DNA from: a virus
DNA: 31,011 nt
IMG/VR virus record: IMGVR_UViG_3300025736_000112
Coordinates: 1 to 31,011 of that record
Strand: one strand, 5' to 3'
This document shows positions 7,542 through 15,552 of this stretch, one piece after another. Under the pieces are notes generated by a model. The model had not been told where the DNA came from, ran no database searches, and saw only the letters and a list, made by a program, of their open reading frames with translations. How positions within the stretch are numbered: the stretch's first letter is position 1; every line of letters starts with the position of its first letter. Both the position numbers and the translations under genes were made by a program.

Positions 7542-7958
7542 ATGGCTCTTTCACAGAACACACCCGCAAAACTTGACATTGGAGACTTTGAAGAGTTTAA
7601 TATTGTGGGTTCAGGTTGCGTAATTTATGAGGGCGCGGCAGTAGGTCTTATTACTGGAACGAAGCTGGCAAGGCCCCTGAATGCAAGGGATCAGTTTGCC
7701 GGTCACGCCCAGTTTAAGGTTGATAACACGCTTGGTGTTTCAACAAAACGTGTACAGACCCGCCGGAAATTTTATCAGCAGCAGGTATCAGTTCCAAGTG
7801 TTGCTGTAACAAGTATTGATGGTGCTGTATATATGTCAGATGATGGCACATATACTTTGACAGAAACCGCGGAAACAACTCTTGTAGGAAAAGTTGTCAG
7901 ATACGTTTCTTCAGGTGTTGCAATCGTTGAATTTGAGCCTCTTATAAGTAATCTTTAA
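7542..7958 (+). CDS. Capsid decoration/stabilising protein
   Basis: A 138-residue beta-rich, Gly/Val/Thr-rich protein between protease-scaffold and major capsid genes, where lambda D lies. The pattern GAAVGLITGTKLARPLNA, then FAGHAQFKVDN, then SIDGAVYMSDDGTYTLTE looks like the small beta-tulip cement proteins (gpD or DUF2190-like). These trimerise on the shell surface and stabilise it after expansion. A strong AGGAGGT site lies seven bases before the ATG, consistent with high expression. No signal peptide or cysteine bridge is evident. Assignment relies on composition and synteny. Confidence 0.65.
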   Translation: MALSQNTPAKLDIGDFEEFNIVGSGCVIYEGAAVGLITGTKLARPLNARDQFAGHAQFKVDNTLGVSTKRVQTRRKFYQQQVSVPSVAVTSIDGAVYMSDDGTYTLTETAETTLVGKVVRYVSSGVAIVEFEPLISNL

Positions 7959-7981
7959 AAGAGGGTTGTAAATTTTTAATG

Positions 7982-8046
7982 GTTCCGGGTTGATCTCCTG
8001 GAACTTGTAAGCGGCGGTTGGGGGGCCCTAACACTTTCAACTGCCG
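7982..8046 (+). other. Two stable hairpins upstream of the capsid gene
   Basis: Within the 122-base spacer 7959-8080, GTTCCGGG (7982-7989) pairs with CCTGGAAC (7997-8004) through one G-U. CGGCGGTTG (8012-8020) pairs with CAACTGCCG (8038-8046), also with one G-U. They are GC-rich in an otherwise AT-rich spacer and are followed by an A/T-rich leader and AGGAGG before the capsid ATG. They could stabilise the capsid mRNA, partly terminate transcription or form a structured leader. Only the base pairing is seen. Confidence 0.5.
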
Positions 8047-8080
8047 TATAAATTTAATTTTAATTTAAGGAGGAACAAAA

Positions 8081-9037
8081 ATGAAATACACTGGAATTAC
8101 CAGTAGAGAAGTAATAGGCACATTTTATGAGTTGCTGAACACTTCAATGGACACAGCTTGGCCGTTTCTGTTAGGTATGCTTTTTGATTCTAATCAGGAA
8201 TCAGAAACTTATAAATGGCTGGGTATGACTCCGGCGCTCCGTGAATGGATCGGTGGCCGCCAGGCTAAAGGCCTTAGAGAAGAGGGCGTAACCATTATTA
8301 ACAAAAAGTTTGAAGCAACATTAGAAATTGATGTTGATTCAATCAGGCGCGATAAAACCGGCCAGATCAATATTCGTATTGGTGAATTGGTTGACCGTGT
8401 TAATCAGCATTGGGCTAAATTGCTGACTGAACATATTATAGCCGGCTCGGCCGCAACACTTGGCCTGGCTTATGATGGTCAATTTTTCTTTGATGATGAC
8501 CATGTTTCAGGCGATTCCGGAACGCTTACAAATCTATTGTCCGCCACGGAAGTTCCTAACCTTAATGTTGGTACCGCTGCGGCTCCGACAGCCGATGAAA
8601 TGGCTTCTGCTATTATGGATGTCATTGCATATTTCTTTAATTATAAAGATGATCAGGGTCAGCCAATAAATGACGCCGCTAAAGAATTTTCAGTGATGGT
8701 TCCTGTTAATTTATATTCACCGGCATTACAGGCCCTTACTAAAAACAACCTTAATGTTGGCACTGGCGTAAGGGATAACCCTCTTGTTGGTGGACCTTTT
8801 AAAATCAGTCTAATTCCTAACTCTCGACTTTCTACAACAACTGAATTTTATGTTTTCCGGACAGATGCAAGAACTTCAGCCTTTATCTTGCAGGAAGAGG
8901 AAAAAGTAAAAATCCAGGCCGTTGCTGAAGGTTCTGAGCTTGAATTTAATGACGATGTTCACCGCTATGGTGTGAAGTCGCTTAGAAATGTGGGCTATGG
9001 TCAGTGGCAGTTTGCAACACACTGTACTTTGTCTTAA
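8081..9037 (+). CDS. Major capsid protein, Mu gpT-like
   Basis: A 318-residue protein resembling the Mu major head subunit gpT family, an HK97-fold shell protein. Visible family features: WLGMTPALREWIGGR near residues 46-60; a 'tiinkkFEaTLEIDVDSIRRDKTGQ' stretch around 75-98, partly diverged; ELVDRVNQHWAKLLTEHI; and AYDGQFFFDDDH near 129-140. Mu gpT is about 305 residues. It follows a strong AAGGAGG site, as a highly expressed gene should. The lambda-type packaging genes upstream make this a mosaic head. It forms the icosahedral shell with the scaffold and decoration proteins encoded just before it. Confidence 0.88.
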   Translation: MKYTGITSREVIGTFYELLNTSMDTAWPFLLGMLFDSNQESETYKWLGMTPALREWIGGRQAKGLREEGVTIINKKFEATLEIDVDSIRRDKTGQINIRIGELVDRVNQHWAKLLTEHIIAGSAATLGLAYDGQFFFDDDHVSGDSGTLTNLLSATEVPNLNVGTAAAPTADEMASAIMDVIAYFFNYKDDQGQPINDAAKEFSVMVPVNLYSPALQALTKNNLNVGTGVRDNPLVGGPFKISLIPNSRLSTTTEFYVFRTDARTSAFILQEEEKVKIQAVAEGSELEFNDDVHRYGVKSLRNVGYGQWQFATHCTLS

Positions 9038-9065
9038 ACAATAATAAAACGTTAGGGGGCTTATT

Positions 9066-9263
9066 ATGGCTAAAAATGTTAGGGAAGTAAAAGTTGTATT
9101 AACGAAGGATAGAAAAATCAATGGTAAAGATCGCAAGGCGGGGTTTGTTCTTATGATTGGAACTTTGAGTTCTGGGATAACAGCAAAGGATGTGGACCTG
9201 GCTATTGCAAGAAATACAGCCAGTGCCGTAGCCAAACCTGAAAAAATAGAAGAGGGCTCCTGA
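9066..9263 (+). CDS. Small head-region protein, unknown
   Basis: A 65-residue basic protein with a good ribosome site (TAGGGGG, 9053-9059). The N-terminal half is beta-prone (REVKVVLTKDRKINGKDRKA); the second half is helical (AKDVDLAIARNTASAVAKP). It directly follows the major capsid gene, where phages often encode small connector or completion proteins. No family was recognised. Its stop codon lies in the loop of a hairpin that leads into the next gene (see 9251-9286), which suggests the two are linked in expression. Confidence 0.7.
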   Translation: MAKNVREVKVVLTKDRKINGKDRKAGFVLMIGTLSSGITAKDVDLAIARNTASAVAKPEKIEEGS

Positions 9264-9286
9264 TCGGGGTCCTCTTTTAAAAGAGG
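9251..9286 (+). promoter_or_regulatory. Mutually exclusive hairpins over a ribosome site
   Basis: Hairpin 1: AGAGGGCTCC (9251-9260) pairs with GGGGTCCTCT (9266-9275) over a five-base loop; ten pairs including two G-U, with TTT after the stem. Hairpin 2: the perfect 16-base palindrome CCTCTTTTAAAAGAGG (9271-9286). It covers most of the AGAGGGG ribosome site (9282-9288) of the fibre gene starting at 9293. The two share 9271-9275, so only one can form. Hairpin 1 would free the ribosome site or weakly terminate; hairpin 2 would block translation. The layout is seen; regulation is inferred. Confidence 0.5.
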
Positions 9287-9292
9287 GGTAAA

Positions 9293-10555
9293 ATGGGAAC
9301 GCCAACAACAAATCTAAGCCTTTATAAACCGGACAAGGATGAAACCGGCTGGGATGCTTTAGTCAATGCAACATTAGACTTGATTGACACAGCGCTTGGT
9401 CTTAATTTTGATTCTACCGGTGATCTTGTAAATGGCTCTGATACAGAAGTAGCGTACCGTGATGGAAACACCCTTGCTTTTGACCCGGCTTTTACTTTTG
9501 ATAATATTTCCGGAAGTATTCATATTAGCGGAACAATTTCAGTGGGCGGTGGGGCTTTCAGTCTGCCTAAAGTTGACGGCACTGCGGACCAGATAATGAA
9601 AACAGATGGTTCAGGAAATCTTTCTTGGACCGCTGGCGCTATGACTCATAATGGGCTGTCAGGCTTGCAGGGCGGGGCCGCTGACGAATATTATCACCTC
9701 ACTGCGGCCGAATATACCAACTGGCAATTATTCAGCGCTGAAACGGCTTATATGCTCTTAGACGGGACAAGACCTTTAACCGGGGCCTGGGATGCCGGAT
9801 CATTTGAAATAAAGGCAGAAACGTTTGAAAGTGATATTGCCACTGGAACGGCCCCTTTTACTATTGCCTCAACGACTTTAAACGCAAATTTAAACGCTGA
9901 TCTGTTAGATGGCCTTGAGGGAAATCAATATTCTGTTGTTGCCGGTTCTGCCAGCATTGTGACGGTGGGAACAATAGGGACCGGGGTATGGGAAGGTACT
10001 GTTATTGGATCCGGGTTTATTGCAGATGATTTTTTAAAAAATGATGGTGATATAGGAACCGGTGTCTTTGATTTTGGAGGAGCGGACAGTTTTGAGATCC
10101 CAAACGGGAGCAGCGGAACAACTGACGTTACCGGCGAAATATTCCTTGATACAGATGGTGATGGCGGAACAAATTTCAGTGGGCCGGTTGTTCAAATATA
10201 TACAGGGTCCGCAAATGAATATTTATTTCCAGTTGCTTTACCTTTGGCCGCTTCCCAGGATAATTACATAATGACTTATGATGCCGCTGGGAAAACGGTT
10301 CAATGGGAAGCTGGCGGCGGCGCTGCATTAACAAGTTACCAGGAAGATTTAACAATAGATGCAGACGGTGATATAACATTAACACTTTCAAATACTCCAG
10401 ATGCAGATTCAACCGTTAATTTATATGTGAATGGAAAACACCAGCAGCAAGGATCCGGGAAAGATTATACTATTTCAAGCGCCACAATAACTTATTTAGA
10501 AAGAGATGTTGAATTAAAAACTACGGATGATATTGTCGCTACATATTTGGGGTAA
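9293..10555 (+). CDS. Fibre-like structural protein
   Basis: A 420-residue, Gly/Asp/Thr-rich beta protein typical of phage fibres. It opens with TTNLSLYKPDKDETGWDALV, a common fibre N-terminus. It contains LNADLLDGLEGNQYS near 201-215, the 'aLLDG...' signature of fibre shafts. The last 72 residues (349-420) are about 47% identical, without gaps, to residues 38-109 of the next gene's product. No signal peptide is visible. It begins a three-gene cassette placed between capsid and connector genes rather than with the tail genes, so a head fibre or an accessory surface protein is possible. Its ribosome site lies in a palindrome. Exact role unknown. Confidence 0.75.
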   Translation: MGTPTTNLSLYKPDKDETGWDALVNATLDLIDTALGLNFDSTGDLVNGSDTEVAYRDGNTLAFDPAFTFDNISGSIHISGTISVGGGAFSLPKVDGTADQIMKTDGSGNLSWTAGAMTHNGLSGLQGGAADEYYHLTAAEYTNWQLFSAETAYMLLDGTRPLTGAWDAGSFEIKAETFESDIATGTAPFTIASTTLNANLNADLLDGLEGNQYSVVAGSASIVTVGTIGTGVWEGTVIGSGFIADDFLKNDGDIGTGVFDFGGADSFEIPNGSSGTTDVTGEIFLDTDGDGGTNFSGPVVQIYTGSANEYLFPVALPLAASQDNYIMTYDAAGKTVQWEAGGGAALTSYQEDLTIDADGDITLTLSNTPDADSTVNLYVNGKHQQQGSGKDYTISSATITYLERDVELKTTDDIVATYLG

Positions 10556-10564
10556 GGTGAAAAA

Positions 10565-13174
10565 ATGAAATTATCAAAAAGGGAAAAAGTATTACTAGTT
10601 ATTTTATTTATAGTTGTTTTTGCTAGTTGTCTTTATAGCGGAAAGTTAAGCAGAAGACAAATAACAATAACACATTATATTGAAAATCTTCCTATTGATG
10701 ATAATGGTGATACTTCTTTTACTCTTGCAAATACACCTTCACAAAATAACGCTGTTAAATTATTTATTAATGGTCAGGCTGCAGAACAGGGGACCGGAAA
10801 AGATTTTACCGTTTCCGGAAAAACTGTTACTTGGCTTGATAGAAATTTTACACTTAAAGTGGAAGACATAATAATTGCTATGTATGAAGGATATACAACG
10901 GCAAGTGATGCAACATATACAGAAACTTTTTATTGTCGCGTTTCCGGTGATGGTTCTGCTCCTGAAACAAAAGCCGGTGCCTGGGATATGGATGATGTTA
11001 ATACTTCCGGAAATTGGGATACAGACGATTCTGATGATGGCAAATTGGGCCCTAATGACAGACTCATTGTTCTTGATGATGATGGTATTTTTAGGAAAGC
11101 TTTAACATATCAACAGTCAGGGTTAAGCGCTAAACAAATAACAATTGAAGGTGAATATGGTGGAACACCTACTTTAAATTGTTCTGATTTAGTTGCAACG
11201 TGGTCACAGTATGCCGCAACTGCTATTTATTCGGCTTCCGTTAATTGGACCACTGGTCATGTTTTTGAAGATATAATAACAGAGTTAACAGAAATTACCT
11301 GGGATACAAATATAGCAACAACGGCGGCCGCTATGAGCGCCGGGACTTTTTCGCTAGACGATGCGAATGATCTTTTATATGTTTGGGCTACAGATGGCGC
11401 GGACCCGGATACACATATAATGGATGTTTCTAATAGAGCTTTTTCCGTTAATCTTAACAATAAAAATTATATAACATTTAGGGGTATAACTTGCCAGTAT
11501 AGCAATACTAGTAGCCTTATAAGAAATTATGATTCTAGCGGAGCGGCCAGAGCAAATGTGATTATTAGTGGATGTATATTTAATTTTGCAGATGCAAGCT
11601 GGATCTGGATTTCTTTAGATAATGCAGCTGCCACAATGGTGGGCTTAGAAGTCTTTGACAATACTGGTAATACAGCTGGGGATTATGGTCTTTATTTTAC
11701 TGGTAATGGCGCTGAATATACAGATTCAGAATATTATAGGAATTATTTAACAAAGGCTCAAAAAGAAGCCTGTAGGCTAGACGGTGATAATGATGGCCTA
11801 TATACTCAAAATAAAATGATTCAAAACGGTATTGCTGATTCTGCTAGTATGATGATGGGCGGGACTAATAGCGGAACACAAATTACATTAAATTACAGTG
11901 ATAAAGTCGTATCCGGAAACACAAGCGCAGAAAACTTCTGGATAGGCGGCACCTCAACAGGAATAGATTTAAAATATAATATTTGTCTTAATGCAACAAG
12001 ATCCGCCGCGTTACATTTTGAATCTAATATTGATGACAGTTCACTTATTGGTAATTCTGTTTTTAATGCAAAACAGGGTGTTTCTTATGGTGAAGCCGGT
12101 CAATGTACTGGGCTTACAATGCAAAATAATGCATTTGATGAAATAGGTGTAGATGGCAATTTCGCTTCTGCAAATGCTTCTACATATACAGCAATAGACT
12201 ATAACCTTTGGGATGAAAACAGAAGCTTTGATGATAATGGTACCGGTAGAACTTTTTCTGAATGGCAGGGGCAAGGATATGACGTTAACGGTTTTTATGA
12301 AGACCCGCTTTATGTTGATCCAACAAACGGTGATTTAAGTTTACAAGCAACTTCCCCGTGTATTGATTCCGGTACAGATTTAGGGGATCCCGACACCTAT
12401 GCCCTTGATGACACAAGCGTATGGCCTTTAGTAATTGTTAAAAATCAGGATGATAGGGGTACTGGCTGGGAAATAGGTGCTTTCATTTATAACGAAAAAG
12501 GGTTTATCCGGGGAGAACAAACAAGCCTTGATTCCTTTTCTAAATTACAAACACAGATAAGTGATAAGACACTAATTAATGAGGAAGATCAAATTAATTT
12601 TGATATTTTTCCCATTACACCTTCAGCGGCCCCAGATGCGGATTACGAAGTTTCCAATAAAAAATATGTTGATGATAACGCTGGCGGTTCAACGGAAGTC
12701 AATCTTGAACTTATGCCACAACAGGGAAAGCTCCCTTCAAGTGATCCGGCAAGAATTGATGCAGCAAATAATGGATGGCGTTTGCTTTTTGATGATACAA
12801 CCCAGCAAACCGCAGTATGGGAAAAAGCTCTTGATGATGATTATGGTGGGGGAACATTATATTGTGATATTTATTTTTCAATGTTAAGTGGTGAATCAGA
12901 TGAAGTTCAATTTGAAGTATATATTATGGCTTATACACCCGGAACAGATTCAGCGGACTGGGACACAGATTCTTATGATACTGAAAACGTTGGGGTAACA
13001 ACGGTGGCCGCTACAGCCGGAAGATTATATAAACAAACAATTACTTTAACAAATAAAGATAGCGCGGCGGCCGGGGATATGTTGAGAATAAAAATTTCCA
13101 CTGATAGTGATGACGCTGGAAATGATGACGCTACAGGTGACAGGGAGCTACGCTATGCGATTATTCGTGAGTAG
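10565..13174 (+). CDS. Spike-like beta-helix protein with export signal
   Basis: An 869-residue protein. Residues 1-22 are a basic start and hydrophobic core ending VVFASC, a plausible lipobox with C22; it could instead be a signal anchor. Residues 38-109 repeat the C-terminal domain of the previous protein. The middle (about 110-640) has short repeated beta strands with Asn/Cys/Ile ladders, such as IISGCIFNF and LTMQNNAFDEIG, as in right-handed beta-helix spikes. It contains SPCIDSG near 596 and WEIGAF, a pattern seen at the end of bacterial surface beta-helix proteins. NKKYVDD near 698-705 is a common phage-fibre junction, followed by a C-terminal beta domain. An export signal on a fibre-like phage protein is odd. 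Binding of host surface glycans is inferred. Confidence 0.72.
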   Translation: MKLSKREKVLLVILFIVVFASCLYSGKLSRRQITITHYIENLPIDDNGDTSFTLANTPSQNNAVKLFINGQAAEQGTGKDFTVSGKTVTWLDRNFTLKVEDIIIAMYEGYTTASDATYTETFYCRVSGDGSAPETKAGAWDMDDVNTSGNWDTDDSDDGKLGPNDRLIVLDDDGIFRKALTYQQSGLSAKQITIEGEYGGTPTLNCSDLVATWSQYAATAIYSASVNWTTGHVFEDIITELTEITWDTNIATTAAAMSAGTFSLDDANDLLYVWATDGADPDTHIMDVSNRAFSVNLNNKNYITFRGITCQYSNTSSLIRNYDSSGAARANVIISGCIFNFADASWIWISLDNAAATMVGLEVFDNTGNTAGDYGLYFTGNGAEYTDSEYYRNYLTKAQKEACRLDGDNDGLYTQNKMIQNGIADSASMMMGGTNSGTQITLNYSDKVVSGNTSAENFWIGGTSTGIDLKYNICLNATRSAALHFESNIDDSSLIGNSVFNAKQGVSYGEAGQCTGLTMQNNAFDEIGVDGNFASANASTYTAIDYNLWDENRSFDDNGTGRTFSEWQGQGYDVNGFYEDPLYVDPTNGDLSLQATSPCIDSGTDLGDPDTYALDDTSVWPLVIVKNQDDRGTGWEIGAFIYNEKGFIRGEQTSLDSFSKLQTQISDKTLINEEDQINFDIFPITPSAAPDADYEVSNKKYVDDNAGGSTEVNLELMPQQGKLPSSDPARIDAANNGWRLLFDDTTQQTAVWEKALDDDYGGGTLYCDIYFSMLSGESDEVQFEVYIMAYTPGTDSADWDTDSYDTENVGVTTVAATAGRLYKQTITLTNKDSAAAGDMLRIKISTDSDDAGNDDATGDRELRYAIIRE

Positions 13175-13913
13175 TCTACTATGGCTTCTACTATGCTTTC
13201 CATGCCATGCAGAGGTATTTGATGCTACAGATGATTATATGCGATCATCCTTTACAGGCGTGTCAAATTATCCTTTCTCGATCAGTGCATGGGTGTATGC
13301 AATCAATGATAATGATGCGAGATGTATTACTCTGTGTGATGGTACAGCATCTGGAGAATATGCCACGATAGGAATGGGGCGGTATGGAACGGACTCTTTA
13401 TATATGAGTATCCGTGTTGGTGGGGGTGAATATAAACTTCAAGGTGATACAACGAACTGTGAAGACTCATGGAATCATGTTGTTGCTATATGGAGAAGTA
13501 AATCAGACAGACAGATATACATAAATGGTGCAAGTGAGGGAACAGATGCGACAGATGTTGGTGATTTCCTTGCTGCTGTTAATAGATTTTCAATTGGTTG
13601 TCTGGATAGATCATCTCAAGCAAATTATTGGGATGGATATATTACAGAGGTGGCAATATGGTCATCTGATATATCGACAACAGCAACAAATATCCCATTG
13701 CTTGCAACATCAAAAGTAAAAGGAATGCCATTACAAATAGATCCTACGAACCTTGAAGCGTATTTTCCGCTTGACGATGTTGCAGATGGAGAAAGCGCAG
13801 ACGGGTTAACATATAAAGATAGAAGCGGGAATGGAATTGATTTAATAGCCGATGACGGGGCAAATAATACAGGTATGACAGCAAGAGCGGAAGAAGTTTT
13901 AAGTTATCAATAA
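13155..13913 (+). CDS. Secreted LamG/concanavalin-like lectin domain protein
   Basis: The start is set at ATG 13155, seven bases after AGGGAG and overlapping the previous gene by 20 bases. This gives a textbook signal peptide, MRLFVSSLLWLLLCFPCHA, with cleavage likely before EVFDATDDY. The mature ~230 residues follow the LamG/concanavalin pattern: FDATDDYM, PFSISAWVYA, SWNHVVAIW, IYINGASEG, IGCLDRSS, GYITEVAIWSSDIS and LEAYFPLDD. Such domains bind carbohydrate. Unlike its neighbours the gene has no CCGG or GGCC, suggesting recent acquisition. It may alter or decorate the host surface (lysogenic conversion or superinfection exclusion) or be an adsorption protein. The domain is clear; the role is inferred. 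Confidence 0.78.
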   Translation: MRLFVSSLLWLLLCFPCHAEVFDATDDYMRSSFTGVSNYPFSISAWVYAINDNDARCITLCDGTASGEYATIGMGRYGTDSLYMSIRVGGGEYKLQGDTTNCEDSWNHVVAIWRSKSDRQIYINGASEGTDATDVGDFLAAVNRFSIGCLDRSSQANYWDGYITEVAIWSSDISTTATNIPLLATSKVKGMPLQIDPTNLEAYFPLDDVADGESADGLTYKDRSGNGIDLIADDGANNTGMTARAEEVLSYQ

Positions 13914-13929
13914 CAAAAGGAGTGGTTAG

Positions 13930-14109
13930 ATGGCACTTTATAGTTTAACGGATCAGCAAGTAGTAAATATTAAAACAATAATGAGCAAGGCAACAATTTT
14001 GGGTACTGAGGTCCCGGCTTTTGTTGACTGTATGAACGCGTTTAAGCCGGTAACAATACCTAAAGTTAGCTTAGACGAAAAGAAGGATGAAAAAAAGAAT
14101 GACGTTTAA
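13930..14109 (+). CDS. Small connector-region protein, unknown
   Basis: A 59-residue open frame with a good AAAGGAG site seven bases before its ATG. It starts MALYSLTDQQVVNIKTIMSK and ends in a Lys/Asp/Glu-rich tail (DEKKDEKKNDV). It overlaps the next gene by up to 23 bases. It is probably a helical head-tail connector or completion factor because of its place, but no family was recognised. The single cysteine (C34) and short length leave little to say about fold. Confidence 0.65.
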   Translation: MALYSLTDQQVVNIKTIMSKATILGTEVPAFVDCMNAFKPVTIPKVSLDEKKDEKKNDV

Positions 14110-14443
14110 ATCAAATTTATCAGTTGATGCAATAGCCGCTTTTTTAAATACGGATGAATTTGCGGAGGTCATTGCTTATACACCTTCCGGCGGGGCCGCT
14201 AAGAATATAAACGCCATTGTTATTCGTGACCGGGTAGATTCCGATGTTTCAGACGGCGGCCGGTCACTTCAAAACAGGGCGGAAATATTTATAGCAAAAG
14301 ATGCCACTAACGGTGTAACCAGTATTAATAAAGGCAATGATACCGTTGTAATGGTTGATCAGTATGGAACGTCAAAAACTTGGCTTGTTATTGATCTTGT
14401 CGTTAACGATGACGGAATGTGGCATTTACTTATGAGACTATAA
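14087..14443 (+). CDS. Head-tail attachment protein, FII-like
   Basis: A 118-residue protein, almost the same size as lambda FII (117), and in the same place before the Z-like gene. It has an N-terminal helix with DAIAAFLNTDEFAEVIAY, then beta strands (AIVIRDRV, AEIFIAKDA, DTVVMVDQYG and TWLVIDLVVND), matching the head-tail joining fold. It would attach the completed head to the tail terminator. The start may be ATG 14087 or ATG 14099; both lie within the previous gene's end. Only position, length and pattern support the family. Confidence 0.68.
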   Translation: MKKRMTFKSNLSVDAIAAFLNTDEFAEVIAYTPSGGAAKNINAIVIRDRVDSDVSDGGRSLQNRAEIFIAKDATNGVTSINKGNDTVVMVDQYGTSKTWLVIDLVVNDDGMWHLLMRL

Positions 14444-14445
14444 TT

Positions 14446-15069
14446 ATGGCATTTCAATATGTAGAAATACATCAGAGAAGATTACAGAGAGCCTTAAAAA
14501 GGTTTCCAGGTGTTTTGTATCTTGAATTTGAGGATGCCTGGGATCATATAGCCAGGAAATTTTTGAAAACGTTTAGATTGACCCGGTTGCAAGGACCCCC
14601 AGGTATCCGCGGGGGTGGTGCAAGCGGCAAGAGTGGCATATTTAATCGTTTCAAAAAGAAAAAATTAAGGGCAAACGGTAATCTTGAAAATATGGGAATT
14701 GAGATCTACACGATGTCAAAAATTGCTAAGCTTCACGAAACTGGCGGAATTGTTACTGGTAGATCCGGCCGGTTAGCCGTCCCTTTTTCTCAAGGTTATA
14801 GACCTAAAATGTACACACCCCGGGGAAGATTAAGAGGAAGATTTAAAGACGTAACCAAAGTAAAAGGAATATTTGAAATGCAATTTGGCGGGAAAACTTT
14901 TTTGGCAAAATCAAACAGAAGATTAAGAAAAACAGAGCTCCTATATGTTCTGAAAAAGAAAATCAGACTGCGGCCCCGGCTTGGTTTTATGAAAACCTGG
15001 GATAACGGAATAAATGACAGGATGCGGATTATAAATAAAGCAGTTGATAAAACTTTAAGGGTGGCATAA
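14446..15069 (+). CDS. Minor tail/connector protein, gpZ or gp10-like
   Basis: A 207-residue strongly basic protein. The start is taken at ATG 14446, three bases after the previous stop; an earlier ATG at 14419 would overlap. It contains a helix (LQRALKRFPGVLYLEFEDAW), a Gly/Arg/Lys loop, then IAKLHETGGIVTGRSGRLAV near residues 92-111, the usual 'H..GG....' segment of the lambda Z/HK97 gp10-like group, and a C-terminal MKTWDNGINDRMRIINKAVD. These proteins act at the head-tail joint between FII and U. The order FII, Z, U is preserved here, which raises confidence. Confidence 0.72.
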   Translation: MAFQYVEIHQRRLQRALKRFPGVLYLEFEDAWDHIARKFLKTFRLTRLQGPPGIRGGGASGKSGIFNRFKKKKLRANGNLENMGIEIYTMSKIAKLHETGGIVTGRSGRLAVPFSQGYRPKMYTPRGRLRGRFKDVTKVKGIFEMQFGGKTFLAKSNRRLRKTELLYVLKKKIRLRPRLGFMKTWDNGINDRMRIINKAVDKTLRVA

Positions 15070-15072
15070 AAA

Positions 15073-15537
15073 ATGGCGAATACAGTTCGTGAAAATATTA
15101 TGGCCAATATCAAAACTACCCTTGAGGGTATAACAACTGTCAATGGATATGATATCACTATTAATAGTGTTCAGCGCTGGAAACAAGCAGGTCAGGTCCT
15201 TGGCACGCCGCCTACAATAATTGTTAATGCCGGGCCTGAAAATACATTATATCAGCCGGCCAATATTCTGACAAAATCATTTAGTGTTACTTTGGAATGC
15301 TGGATTGTTGATGATGAAGGATCTACTGACCCAACAGATCTAATTTTAAATAAAATATTAGGTGATGTTGAAAAAATAATGATGCTTGATATAACAAGGG
15401 GCGGTTATGCAAAAGACACTAATATTGTATCCAGCGTTCCTTTTGAAACTGAAATAGGTCAGCCGGATGCTGGCATTATTATAGAAGTTAAAATAGATTA
15501 TCGTCAATTAATCAGTGATCCCAAAACTGCAATATAA
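15073..15537 (+). CDS. Tail terminator protein, gpU-like
   Basis: A 154-residue alpha/beta protein. It has an N-terminal helix (VRENIMANIKTTLEG), a strand with 'tPPTIIVNAGPE', SFSVTLECWIVDD around residues 76-88, and a helix LILNKILGDVEKIMMLD. This is the arrangement of the tail terminator family (lambda U, 131 residues), which caps the growing tail and joins it to the head. It lies between the Z-like gene and the tail tube gene, as in lambda. Extra residues are mainly in loops. Assignment is by order, size and pattern. Confidence 0.7.
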   Translation: MANTVRENIMANIKTTLEGITTVNGYDITINSVQRWKQAGQVLGTPPTIIVNAGPENTLYQPANILTKSFSVTLECWIVDDEGSTDPTDLILNKILGDVEKIMMLDITRGGYAKDTNIVSSVPFETEIGQPDAGIIIEVKIDYRQLISDPKTAI

Positions 15538-15552
15538 AAAGGAGGCCATATC

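Noticed and set aside
13107-13154. N-terminal extension of the LamG-like gene from ATG 13107
   Set aside because: The extra residues would bury the signal peptide; ATG 13155 has its own ribosome site and gives a proper Sec signal.
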